Assembly (NCBI RefSeq): GCF_001274725.1
Contig: NZ_LGUF01000007.1
Span: forward strand, 2,837,710-2,901,709
Reading direction: 5' to 3'
Source: Sporosarcina globispora
Lineage (GTDB): Bacteria > Bacillota > Bacilli > Bacillales > Cytobacillaceae
Length of the DNA stretch: 64,000 nt
This document shows, in pieces, positions 43,851 through 52,264 of this stretch; the stretch's first letter is position 1; every line of letters begins with the position of its first letter. Below the pieces are notes generated by a model. The model was not told the DNA's origin. It worked only from the letters and a program-made list of their open reading frames with translations, and searched no databases. The position numbers and the translations under genes are program-made.

Positions 43851-43868
43851 TTGCAACGATGGTTGCAA
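43851..43868. promoter_or_regulatory. Palindrome TTGCAAC-N4-GTTGCAA upstream of the PRD regulator
   Basis: Two perfect 7-bp arms with a 4-bp spacer lie between the candidate promoter and the regulator SD. TTGCA words recur nearby (about 43892-43906). It may be an operator for the adjacent regulator or another factor; no known consensus is claimed. Confidence 0.4.
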
Positions 43869-43922
43869 GGATAAACAAGACCAGGAGTAAGATTGCACCA
43901 TTTGCAGGAAGGTTTGATTTGA

Positions 43923-45854
43923 ATGTTATCGTTAACGAAACGTCAAAAAGGCATTTTGCTGTTTCTGACAGAAGCTTCTGAACCCATTACGGCTGATTGG
44001 ATTGCTAAAGAAATGGGGATAAGTGACAGAACAGTACGCAATGAGATTAAACAGCTGCAGATTAATAGCAATAGGCTGGGTATTCATATTGAATCAATTC
44101 GGGGAAAAGGCTACCAATTAAAAGTTTTAAATTCCGAATTACTATCAAAGAAATATTCTCTATTGCTTGCAGAGAATAACCAGTCAGCCGATACATACAT
44201 GGAGCAGGAGGACAGAATTCGGTATCTATTAAAAAGATTGCTCCTGGCTCAGGATTTTATTAAGCTGGAAACTTTAGAAGAAGAAATGTTTGTATCCAGA
44301 TCAACACTGCAAAATGACCTAAAACTGGTCCGGGAAATCATAAAGAAATTCAAATTAAAAATCATTAACCGCCCTCACTACGGAACCATTGTAGAAGGGG
44401 AAGAATATATGAAAAGATCCTGTTTATCAAATCTGATTATAAGTAATAGGGATATACCCTTGATAGGTGATGCCCTTCAACCAATAAAAGGCGAATTTTT
44501 TGATAAAATAAAAGAACTCCTGATAAGAAAGGTTAATGATTATCATCTTACTATTTCGGATGTTGAACTGGAAAACTTGACTACCCATATCTTGATTGCA
44601 TGCAAAAGAATACAAGATGGATTTATTATCGATCAAATGGGTGTTCAATTAGCGAATGAACATGAATTTGAAGAAAAGGTCTCAATGGAAATTATACAAG
44701 AGGTTGAGGCCATTGCAGGGTTAACTTTTCCAAGATCGGAAATCGATTATATTATTGTCCATTTGTTAGGTACAAAACTATTAACGAAAGAGACATTAAC
44801 CGATTTTGGAGAATATGATGAAGTAAATAATCTTGTGAGCTGCATGATGGAACAATTAAAGACAGAGTTAAACTGGGACTTCTATGAAGACTTTGAATTT
44901 ATCAAAGGGATGACCTTACACCTTCGCCCGGCAATGAATCGGTTAAGATACGATCTTACAATACGAAATCCATTATTGATCCAAACCAAGACAAAATTCC
45001 CCAGTGCATTTGAAGGAGCTGTTGTTGCAAGTAAGTGTATTGAGAATTACTTAAATAAAGAAGCAGGTGAAAATGAAATTGCCTACATTGCCTTGCATAT
45101 TGGTGCGGCCCTTGAGAGGAAAATGGGGAAACAAAAAAAAGCAAAAAGGGTTTTAATTGTGTGTGCAACTGGGATGGGAAGTGCAAAACTTCTGTTTTAT
45201 CACTTGCAAAATGCATTTGGAAGCGACATCGAAATTGTGGATACAATCAGCTATTATCATTTATCCTCTTATGAATTATCAGGAATTGATTTTGTTATCA
45301 GCACGATTCCAATAAAGGAAAGCCTGGGTATCCCTGTTATTGTGGTCAATACATTCTTAGAAGAAGAAGATATCACAAATATTAAGAGAAAAATAGTTTC
45401 CGCTAAAAATGATACAAAAGATTATTTACATCCATCTCGAATTTTTATTCATCAAGAATTGGATACGAAGGAAAATACGATTCGATTCTTATGTAATGAA
45501 TTATACAAACAAGATCTGGTTCCGAAGGGATATGCAGAACTTGTATTAGAACGGGAAAAAGTAGCAAGCACGTGTTTTGGCAATTTAGTTGCTGTCCCCC
45601 ACCCGATCAAACCGATAACAAATAAAACTTTTTGGACTTTATGTACGTTAAAATCTCCAATCCAATGGGATGAACAAAGGATGGTTCAATTCGTTTGTTT
45701 ATTAAATATTAACAAAGGAAGTACCGGGAGATTAAATCAGATGTATCAGCAATTAATAAAAATTATCGAGCATAAATCAATTGTTCAGAAATTAATCAAA
45801 AGCGATTCCAGTGAGGAAATCGTTAAAACGATAGTTGGGCAAATTCATCATTAA
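43923..45854 (+). CDS. PRD-containing PTS transcriptional regulator (MtlR/LicR type)
   Basis: 643 residues. Two N-terminal HTH domains (about 1-70 and 85-150) are followed by two PRD domains (about 185-385). A PTS EIIB-like domain comes next (about 400-490; CATGMGSAKLL). The C-terminal EIIA-like domain (about 500-640) has a putative phospho-His in VAVPHPIKP. This layout is that of activators controlled by PTS phosphorylation. It probably activates the PTS genes that follow from 46044. A terminator separates it from them, so they form a separate unit. Confidence 0.9.
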   Translation: MLSLTKRQKGILLFLTEASEPITADWIAKEMGISDRTVRNEIKQLQINSNRLGIHIESIRGKGYQLKVLNSELLSKKYSLLLAENNQSADTYMEQEDRIRYLLKRLLLAQDFIKLETLEEEMFVSRSTLQNDLKLVREIIKKFKLKIINRPHYGTIVEGEEYMKRSCLSNLIISNRDIPLIGDALQPIKGEFFDKIKELLIRKVNDYHLTISDVELENLTTHILIACKRIQDGFIIDQMGVQLANEHEFEEKVSMEIIQEVEAIAGLTFPRSEIDYIIVHLLGTKLLTKETLTDFGEYDEVNNLVSCMMEQLKTELNWDFYEDFEFIKGMTLHLRPAMNRLRYDLTIRNPLLIQTKTKFPSAFEGAVVASKCIENYLNKEAGENEIAYIALHIGAALERKMGKQKKAKRVLIVCATGMGSAKLLFYHLQNAFGSDIEIVDTISYYHLSSYELSGIDFVISTIPIKESLGIPVIVVNTFLEEEDITNIKRKIVSAKNDTKDYLHPSRIFIHQELDTKENTIRFLCNELYKQDLVPKGYAELVLEREKVASTCFGNLVAVPHPIKPITNKTFWTLCTLKSPIQWDEQRMVQFVCLLNINKGSTGRLNQMYQQLIKIIEHKSIVQKLIKSDSSEEIVKTIVGQIHH

Positions 45855-45887
45855 GCCAATTGCTTATAAATGCAATCGGCTTTTTTA
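45853..45887 (+). terminator. Terminator of the PRD-regulator gene
   Basis: AAGCC-A-ATTGC pairs with GCAAT-C-GGCTT, followed by TTTTT, directly at the stop codon. Confidence 0.8.
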
Positions 45888-45968
45888 TTTTCACTTTCAA
45901 AGCTCTTCAATTTATGAAAATCAGTTCAATGAGTAAGTCTTTCCGTTAGCAAAAGGAAATATTTAACC

Positions 45969-45997
45969 TTAAAAATAAAGCGCATACATTTTATACT
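45969..45997 (+). promoter_or_regulatory. Candidate promoter of the PTS operon
   Basis: TTAAAA (45969-45974), 17 bp, then TATACT (45992-45997). The -35 is weak, as expected for an activator-dependent promoter. It is about 50 bp upstream of the EIIB gene. Confidence 0.4.
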
Positions 45998-46043
45998 TTG
46001 AGTGTAAAGAAATTGTAAATATAGAGTAAAGGAGAATTGACAC

Positions 46044-46373
46044 ATGAATAGTAAGAAAATTCTACTTGTTTGTTCTGCGGGAATGAGTACAAGTTTATTA
46101 ATGAGTAAAATGCAAAAATCGGCACAGGAAAAAGGGATAGAAGCAGAAGTGGCGGCGATGTCTTCAAACGAAGCTGTCAAACAATTAGCAAAGGAAAAAG
46201 CAGATGTTTTATTGCTTGGCCCCCAGGTTCGTTTCATGAAAGGCAAATTTGAAAAATTAGTGGCCGACACTAATACTCCTGTCGCTGTCATTGATATGAA
46301 AGATTATGGCAGAATGGATGGCGAAAAAGTGCTGGCTAGTGCCCTGGAATTAATTAATAACAGCGAAAAATAA
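46044..46373 (+). CDS. PTS lactose/cellobiose-family EIIB
   Basis: A 109-residue domain protein. The phosphorylatable Cys10 lies in LLVCSAGMSTSLL, followed by the family's LLGPQVRF loop. The SD is AAAGGAG. It accepts phosphate from EIIA and passes it to the sugar during transport by the EIIC at 47944. Confidence 0.92.
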   Translation: MNSKKILLVCSAGMSTSLLMSKMQKSAQEKGIEAEVAAMSSNEAVKQLAKEKADVLLLGPQVRFMKGKFEKLVADTNTPVAVIDMKDYGRMDGEKVLASALELINNSEK

Positions 46374-46412
46374 ATAGACAGACCATACAGCAAGAAAGGA
46401 AGGAGATATCTA

Positions 46413-46736
46413 ATGGAAGAGACAGAAGGGTTCGAGGTTGTCATGGGTTTGATTATGCATAGCGGGAATGCCAAAAGCCTTGGAATGGAGGCGGTACAGG
46501 CTGCCAAGAATGGGGATTTCAAAGCGGCAGGCCAAAAACTTGAAGAGGCAAATGAGGAAATCGTACAAGCACATCATGCACAAACCGGTTTGTTAACTCA
46601 AGAAGCCTCGGGAGAAACATTTAAGGTTACGCTATTAATGATTCATGCACAAGATCATCTAATGAATACAATAACATTTTTAGATTTGGCCAAGGAACTA
46701 ATAGATGTGCATAAAATATTGAATCAATCCGAGTAA
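46413..46736 (+). CDS. PTS lactose/cellobiose-family EIIA
   Basis: A 107-residue helical protein. H78 with D81 and H82 (MIHAQDHLM) match the phospho-His and metal-site residues of lactose-type EIIA. The SD is AAGGAAGGAG. It is part of the EIIB-EIIA-glycosidase-EIIC unit. Confidence 0.92.
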   Translation: MEETEGFEVVMGLIMHSGNAKSLGMEAVQAAKNGDFKAAGQKLEEANEEIVQAHHAQTGLLTQEASGETFKVTLLMIHAQDHLMNTITFLDLAKELIDVHKILNQSE

Positions 46737-46799
46737 TCCAATTTTAAATAAAGTGCCGTTTTTTCAAATGTTTATCGAGAGAATAAAGGAGGCAATAAC

Positions 46800-47888
46800 A
46801 TGAAACGGATCGGTGTATCTCTTTATCCGGCAAAGAGCAGCTTTGAACGTGACAGGGCCTATCTGGACCTTGCAAAAAAATATGGATTTACCAGAATTTT
46901 TACGAGCTTGCTGGAAATTGATGGAGATAAAGATGAAGTGGTTAATAAGTTTAGAAACATAATCGAATACGGAAATTCGATTGGTATGGATACCATCCTG
47001 GATATTAATCCAGAGTTATTTGAACAGTTAAATATCAGTTATAACGACCTCGCCTTTTTTAAAGAATTAGGTGCGTCAGGAATCCGTTTGGACCTGGGTT
47101 TTACCGGGGCGGAAGAGGCGAAGATGACAAAAAATCCATATGGATTAATCATTGAAGTCAATATGAGCGGCGGAACCAGATATATAGATAATATAATGAG
47201 TTACCAGCCTAATACTGAACATTTATATGCTTCACATAATTTTTATCCTCAAAGGTATTCTGGAATTTCCCAGCGCCATTTTGAACAAACAACATCTGTG
47301 TTCAATGGGCATCATCTCCATACGGGGGCTTTTGTCACCTCCCAGGAAGGCGAACTTGGACCTTGGCCTGTTCAGACAGGATTACCCACGCTGGAACACC
47401 ATAGAAATCTGACTATTCATGCCCAAGTTTCCCACTTCCGGTTAATGGGAACCATTCATGATTTATTAATTGGAAATGCGTATGCTTCGGAAGAAGAATT
47501 AAAGGCTATGTCAGAAGCGTATCTGAATACCCATCCGGCATTTGAAATTGAGTTTTTATCCAATGTTTCAGAATTAGAAAAGAAAATGATTCTCGATGAA
47601 GTTCACCAGTATAGGGGCGATCAATCTGAATACATGATTCGATCATCTGCCACACGCGTTAAATACAATAATGAAGATATTCCGGCCAATAATACCCGCT
47701 CAATAAAGAAAGGTGATATTGTCATTTGCAATAATCATTTTGGCCAATATCGAGGCGAGATTCAAATCGCGCTGAAAGATATGGAGAATGAAGGAAATAG
47801 AAATAAAGTTGGTCATCTTCCAGAAGAATCAATCTTTCTATTAGATTATCTAAAACCCTGGTCAAGCTTTATGTTTAAACATTCATAA
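46800..47888 (+). CDS. MupG/DUF871-family TIM-barrel 6-phospho-glycosidase
   Basis: A 362-residue protein. An N-terminal TIM barrel (about 1-235, starting RIGVSLYPAKSS) is followed by a cyclophilin-like C-terminal domain (about 245-360). The characterised relative MupG of S. aureus cleaves 6-phospho-MurNAc-GlcNAc. Its place between PTS EIIA and EIIC means it hydrolyses a phosphodisaccharide delivered by this PTS. MurQ, murP and murR are absent here, so the sugar could differ from the muropeptide one. Confidence 0.82.
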   Translation: MKRIGVSLYPAKSSFERDRAYLDLAKKYGFTRIFTSLLEIDGDKDEVVNKFRNIIEYGNSIGMDTILDINPELFEQLNISYNDLAFFKELGASGIRLDLGFTGAEEAKMTKNPYGLIIEVNMSGGTRYIDNIMSYQPNTEHLYASHNFYPQRYSGISQRHFEQTTSVFNGHHLHTGAFVTSQEGELGPWPVQTGLPTLEHHRNLTIHAQVSHFRLMGTIHDLLIGNAYASEEELKAMSEAYLNTHPAFEIEFLSNVSELEKKMILDEVHQYRGDQSEYMIRSSATRVKYNNEDIPANNTRSIKKGDIVICNNHFGQYRGEIQIALKDMENEGNRNKVGHLPEESIFLLDYLKPWSSFMFKHS

Positions 47889-47943
47889 AAGAGTATGAAT
47901 CGTATCTTTTCCGAAAAAAAACCTTTAAAAAGGAGTGAGTAAG

Positions 47944-49221
47944 TTGCTGGAAAAAGTAGAAGAGATTGCCGGGAGAATTGGGAACCAAAGACATCTGCGG
48001 TCCTTGCGGGATGGAATTTTATTAAGTATGCCTCTAATTATTATCGGTTCCATATTTCTTATATTAGGGAACTTACCGATAAATGGTTATACGGATTGGC
48101 TGGCTGACATTGGTTTAGCGCCGATTTTAAGCAAAATTGTTAATGGTTCTTTTGGATTAATGGCAATTGTGGCTGTCTTTGGAATTGCACATAGCCTGGC
48201 TGAGTATTATGAAGTTGATGGCGTTTCCGCAGGTATTATTGCATTATCATGTTTTATCATCGTTACGCCCGACCTGGTTGCGGAAGGCGGGTCCGGTATT
48301 TCCTATACCTACCTTGGCAGCGGAGGATTGTTTGTAGCCATAGTGGTTGGTTTGATATCTGCGGAAATCTTTAGATTCTTCGTCCAGAAAGAATTCACAA
48401 TAAAAATGCCTGAAAGTGTACCGGTAGCAGTCGAGAAATCATTTGCTGCCTTAATACCAGGATTAATGGTTGTCCTGTTTTGGGGACTGGTTTATTTACT
48501 CTTAGGACTAGCTGGCATTGATAACATTCATACGCTATTAACGAATACGCTAGGGAAGCCGCTTGATATTCTTGGCGGAAGTTTATGGGGAACAATAGTC
48601 ATTATCGCCCTAAATTCAATATTCTGGTTTGTTGGCATTCACGGAGCAAACACCATTAACCCGGTGATTCAGCCGGTCTGGCTGCAGAATACAGATGCCA
48701 ACCGATTGGCATTTCAGGCCGGAGAAGAGCTGCCAAACATTATTACAAATGAATTTATGTTTAATTTCGTTTGGATAGGCGGCGGGGGAGCAACCATTGG
48801 ACTGGTTATTTGCCTGTGGCTATTCACAAAAAGCAAAAATAATAAAGCAATGGGCAAACTTACGGTTGGGCCAGGAATATTCAATATTAACGAACCAGCA
48901 TTATTTGGATTGCCAGTTGTATTAAACTTTAAATTGCTGGTACCGTTCATTCTGGCTCCAATAGCTACTGCACTGATTACTTACTTCGCCATGGATTGGG
49001 GATTAGTAGCAAAACCAATCGGAATTGTCGTGCCATGGACAATGCCTCCTATCATCAGCGGATATCTGGCAACAGGAGGAAAAATCAGCGGAGCAGTTAT
49101 TCAAATCATTACACTTGCTGTATCAATAGCTATTTACTACCCGTTTGTAAAACTTACGGATAAATCACAGCTAATGGAAGAATCACAAGAGGAATCACGT
49201 GATGTATCGAAATCGAGTTAA
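47944..49221 (+). CDS. PTS lactose/cellobiose-family EIIC permease
   Basis: About 425 residues with about ten membrane helices. It has the EIIC signatures RHLRSLRDGILLSMPLIIIGS, the GIHGANTINPV segment and FNINEPALFGLP near the sugar site. The TTG at 47944 fits AAGGAGTGA at 47929-47937; the in-frame GTG at 47935 is inside that SD. It ends the PTS operon. Confidence 0.9.
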   Translation: MLEKVEEIAGRIGNQRHLRSLRDGILLSMPLIIIGSIFLILGNLPINGYTDWLADIGLAPILSKIVNGSFGLMAIVAVFGIAHSLAEYYEVDGVSAGIIALSCFIIVTPDLVAEGGSGISYTYLGSGGLFVAIVVGLISAEIFRFFVQKEFTIKMPESVPVAVEKSFAALIPGLMVVLFWGLVYLLLGLAGIDNIHTLLTNTLGKPLDILGGSLWGTIVIIALNSIFWFVGIHGANTINPVIQPVWLQNTDANRLAFQAGEELPNIITNEFMFNFVWIGGGGATIGLVICLWLFTKSKNNKAMGKLTVGPGIFNINEPALFGLPVVLNFKLLVPFILAPIATALITYFAMDWGLVAKPIGIVVPWTMPPIISGYLATGGKISGAVIQIITLAVSIAIYYPFVKLTDKSQLMEESQEESRDVSKSS

Positions 49222-49317
49222 GAAGTAGTGCGGGATTTATTTCCAGCTATCCTATAATGTGATTATTTGATTTACTGTTAATATCAAAACATAAGAATGA
49301 TGATATATTTATTAATT

Positions 49318-49353
49318 AAGGGAGTTCAATTCATACGAATTGAACTCCCTTTT
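49318..49353 (+). terminator. Terminator of the PTS operon
   Basis: AAGGGAGTTCAATTC pairs perfectly with GAATTGAACTCCCTT over 15 bp with an ATAC loop, followed by TT. Strong, and able to act in both directions. Confidence 0.8.
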
Positions 49354-49573
49354 ACATTACTTTATTCACATTTTCTTATCAGCAACTTAGAATATACCTG
49401 ACTATACTTGCTTTACATATCGGATTCAATGAGGCTGTCATTTTAAAGTTTTGGGAGAAAAATGGGTCTATCACATAAAATTATAAAAATGAAGTAGCTG
49501 CAATGGATTCAACAGTCATCCCCGTATAACCGCCTTTAAACACACGATTTTAATGAAAAAAGCGGGTAGCATC

Positions 49574-49603
49574 TGCACAGTGAGAATACTGTGCGGTTTT
49601 TTG
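49574..49603 (+). terminator. Hairpin, copy 2 of the 43521 terminator
   Basis: GCACAG pairs with CTGTGC, followed by GGTTTTTTG and GTATTA, matching the 43521-43550 hairpin. No gene lies directly upstream, suggesting a duplicated fragment. Confidence 0.6.
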
Positions 49604-49764
49604 TATTAAAGTTTATTGCTTTAATGTGTGTGGGGACTGGCCCCTCATTTTGGTTATCCAATAGGTCAATTGATAGATATTAATTTGATTCATACAATCT
49701 AAAAAAATCTAAAACATTAATGAGGATTGACTTCCTGGAAAATCAAAGAAATGGGAAGGAGAAC

Positions 49765-49800
49765 AAAAAGCCGATTTCATGATTATATAAAAATCGGCTT
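49765..49800 (-). terminator. Terminator for the minus-strand PEP-mutase-family gene
   Basis: AAGCCGATTT pairs with AAATCGGCTT. On the minus strand it is followed by TTTTG. It is about 57 bp beyond the stop codon of the gene at 49857. Confidence 0.65.
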
Positions 49801-49856
49801 CTCAAAATAATAAAATTTAAAATTTGTTGTTGGGTAATAGGAGTTCGATTTTTGAT

Positions 49857-50696
49857 TTATTGAATGAATGCAGTTAACCTTCTATAAGAAAGAACGTCCC
49901 CATTTGTCATTTGATGAAAGGTCTGGCGGTTTACAATCTCTTCGCTGATAGACCGTAAATAGGTTAAGGTGGCTCTGAATGGGCCGGATCCACAGCTAAG
50001 CCTTTCGATTCCGATCTTAGATAACTCCGATAAACAAGGCATCTCAGGGTCAACCAATAGGTTGATAGGACAAGAAATTTCCTCTCTAATTTTTTCAATA
50101 ATCTTCCTATCAGTTAAACCTGGAATGAAAATGCAATCTGCCCCTGCATCTTGATAGGCTTTTGCTCGCTCTAAAGCTTCTCGTAAACGCGTTGTGGAAT
50201 CCCCAACACTTAACCAATATATATCTGTTCGTGCATTGATAAATAACGGCATATTTCTGGATTCCGAAAGTTCTTTGATAGCTGCTATTTTTTCCTCTTG
50301 GGATGAAATATCAAATATAGGCCGGTTTGGATCACCTGTACCGTCCTCCAGATTTATTCCGATAGCTCCAGCAGCAATGACTGCTTTTACGGTATCTAAA
50401 ACCTCTTCAACCGTCTGTCCATAACCTGCCTCAATGTCTGCGCTCATAGGAACATTTACTGATTTAGCGATATTTTCAATCGTTTCAACCATTTTGTTAA
50501 GAGGTATACTTTGCCCATCCAAGTACCCCAAAGAAGCAGCAATTCCAGCACTTGTTGTTCCAATAGCTTTAAAGCCACAATCTTCAAACATTTTTGCACT
50601 GATTACATCCCATGCGTTTGGCAGAACAAATGTTGACGATTGCTGATGTAAGTGGTGAAAGGTTTTTGCCTTTAATGATTGTTCTTTGCTACTCAT
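49857..50696 (-). CDS. Isocitrate lyase/PEP mutase family protein
   Basis: A 279-residue TIM-barrel protein. Family features are GTTSAGIAASLGY, PMSADIEAGYG (metal-binding Asp), INLEDGTGD and INARTD. The K-K-C-G-H motif of true isocitrate and methylisocitrate lyases is not seen. It is therefore more like the broad PEP_mutase group (oxaloacetate decarboxylase/2,3-dimethylmalate lyase-like). Monocistronic, SD AAGGGG. Confidence 0.8.
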   Translation of the reverse strand: MSSKEQSLKAKTFHHLHQQSSTFVLPNAWDVISAKMFEDCGFKAIGTTSAGIAASLGYLDGQSIPLNKMVETIENIAKSVNVPMSADIEAGYGQTVEEVLDTVKAVIAAGAIGINLEDGTGDPNRPIFDISSQEEKIAAIKELSESRNMPLFINARTDIYWLSVGDSTTRLREALERAKAYQDAGADCIFIPGLTDRKIIEKIREEISCPINLLVDPEMPCLSELSKIGIERLSCGSGPFRATLTYLRSISEEIVNRQTFHQMTNGDVLSYRRLTAFIQ

Positions 50697-50797
50697 AAAA
50701 TTAAGCCCCTTTTCCTGATTTGGATTTAAGTTTCTTATTGCTTAATTCTATTATAAGAGCTAAATAATTCGACTATCATCTAAATATGGAATACATA

Positions 50798-51088
50798 TTG
50801 TTTTCTCAATTGAAGTCACAGTGGATGCCCTCTTAATGATGATGAACGGAGGATTCGAAACCCTGGCTGGTGCCATTGCAGGAGCGGGATCATCGAAATC
50901 TTAAGACATTATCTTTCAGAGCTTGCGATGACTTATACCATTCTGAAAGATGGGAAATTATCCTCGGGTTCTTATATATAGTTTGTGCTGCTTGGATTTC
51001 CTTCTGGTTTAACAGAATTTATTAATAAGGTCACTTTGAAAAAAGGAGGTAGGAAAATAAGAAAAGGGAAGTGGAGAGGGCTGCTTAG
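50798..51088 (+). pseudogene. Degenerate copy of the livM 3' end
   Basis: About 290 bp match the last part of the livM gene at about 21488-21778 (TTGAAGTCACA.TGGATGCCCTCTT.ATGA onward to AGTGGAGAGGGCTGCTTAG). Deletions such as the loss of one G in GGGATCATCGAA break the reading frame. It is N-truncated and lies directly before a terminator and a second dinB gene. Confidence 0.88.
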
Positions 51089-51110
51089 GATAGCCCTTTA
51101 TCTAGAAACT

Positions 51111-51146
51111 AAGAAAAACGCCCGGCAATCTCCGAGCGTTTTTCTC
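51111..51146. terminator. Terminator between livM remnant and dinB copy 2
   Basis: AAGAAAAACGC pairs with GCGTTTTTCTC apart from one or two positions. It corresponds to both hairpins that flank bioYDA at 21812 and 24827. Confidence 0.75.
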
Positions 51147-51154
51147 TTTCCCTT

Positions 51155-51658
51155 TTATAGCGGCGGATTCGTGACACCTAAATTGGCCCAGTCTTCTTTT
51201 GGGGGACCATAAACACCAAAAGGCTTTAATCCTGCCTGGCGGATAAGAATGGTCAATTGCCCCCGATGGTGCACAATGTGTTTGATTAGCCCCATCAAAA
51301 TTTGAGCATTGGTTTCTTCTCTTCCAAATGCCTTCTGTGTTTGGCTCAATGAATCATCTGTCCACTGCTGTTTAATCGCCAGAGCCGCTTCCTCACTCAG
51401 CTTCTTAAATGTATTCGCAATATCTTTTGCCGAAGCGGGGACATTCTCTTCATTTTCAGCCTTCTCCATTTTCAACCCGAAATGAGATAAATAATCAGGA
51501 ATATTCGTGGTGAAGTGCCAGGCAATTCGCCCTAAGGTGCGTCCTTCGGGATAAACCTGCTGCTGTAAAGAGTCATCTGTTAATCCGTCCAAAACCTTTT
51601 GCGTCAGCATTGCCTCTCTATTCCATTCATTAATAAAGTCTGAAATAGTTACGTACAT
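51155..51658 (-). CDS. DinB-family protein (copy 2)
   Basis: 167 residues, about 90% or more identical by eye to the 24878-25381 product. All three metal-site histidines are kept (H48, H127, H131) and the frame is intact, so it is under selection or recently copied. Upstream sequence differs from copy 1 beyond the SD (ACGGAGGA). The livM remnant beyond its 3' end shows that a livM-dinB segment was duplicated. Confidence 0.85.
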   Translation of the reverse strand: MYVTISDFINEWNREAMLTQKVLDGLTDDSLQQQVYPEGRTLGRIAWHFTTNIPDYLSHFGLKMEKAENEENVPASAKDIANTFKKLSEEAALAIKQQWTDDSLSQTQKAFGREETNAQILMGLIKHIVHHRGQLTILIRQAGLKPFGVYGPPKEDWANLGVTNPPL

Positions 51659-52145
51659 CAGTCGTTCCTCCGTTCGTTGGATATTAAGATTATGTGAGCT
51701 GATGACAGGTTCACCCTTCTTTTACAATGGTTGAGAGGGACCTTACCTCAAATAAGTTTAATCTAAATAATGAATCAATATGCATCGTGAACATCTAACT
51801 CAATAGCACTACTTTTTTACGATCACACAGGGGAGACTAGAGATTTGTAGTCTCCAGTGGAGGATATGTGTATTTCTCTAATAAAAAATTTTTGTTTGGT
51901 ACTTTAGGAAACCACAAGGGAAGCAGGATTGGTGAACTGGAATGCACAAATGGTAGGTGCAATGGTGCAATGATCCAAGAGTCGACGCGGGACATGACAT
52001 TCTGATGTTATTTATGAATACACACGTATGAATTATTGGCTATTTATTATTAAAAAAACAGGATAACTTGTTAATGCAGTTTTTGAGGATAAATGACGGC
52101 TATTTTAGAAGTATCCCTCCTTTTGTAGATTAATGTTATTAATTA
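51659..52145. other. Intergenic region at the edge of the defence island
   Basis: About 490 bp. No convincing open frame, transposase or RNA gene was recognised. It marks the border between core metabolic genes and the AT-richer defence genes; no direct repeat or tRNA that could serve as an attachment site was seen. Confidence 0.4.
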
Positions 52146-52216
52146 TTCCCCCTTTCTATAAAAGGGGAGAAGTTTTTTACCCCTCTTAATTTTCAAAAGG
52201 GTTAACTGGTATACTA
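52146..52216 (+). promoter_or_regulatory. Shared defence-operon upstream element, copy 1
   Basis: A hairpin CCCCTTT/AAAGGGG (52149-52167) is followed by TTTTTTACCCCTCTTA, a T-rich stretch, then AAAGGGTTAACTGGTATACTA. This includes GTTAAC (52201-52206) and GTATAC (52209-52214), two palindromic hexamers 2 bp apart. The same arrangement occurs at 59552-59628 before the helicase operon. It is 50 bp before the mcrB start, where a promoter and operator are expected. Confidence 0.7.
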
Positions 52217-52264
52217 TTACCATAAGAAAGCTATGTTAATATTTTTCGAGGAGGTACTGGCATA

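Larger units (their letters stand above)
49222..49856. other. Intergenic region with three hairpins
   Basis: 635 bp without a credible gene. It contains terminators at 49318-49353, 49574-49603 and 49765-49800 (see separate entries). Between them I see no family match. GGGGACTGGCCCC near 49632 is a further small palindrome. Confidence 0.6.

Noticed and set aside
45950-46040. CcpA (cre) site before the PTS operon
   Set aside because: No match to the TGNAANCGNTNNCA consensus was found here or before the PRD regulator.
51659-52145. Attachment site or integrase for a mobile defence island
   Set aside because: No tRNA gene, direct repeat pair or complete integrase was seen; the 63-residue protein only resembles a core-binding fold.
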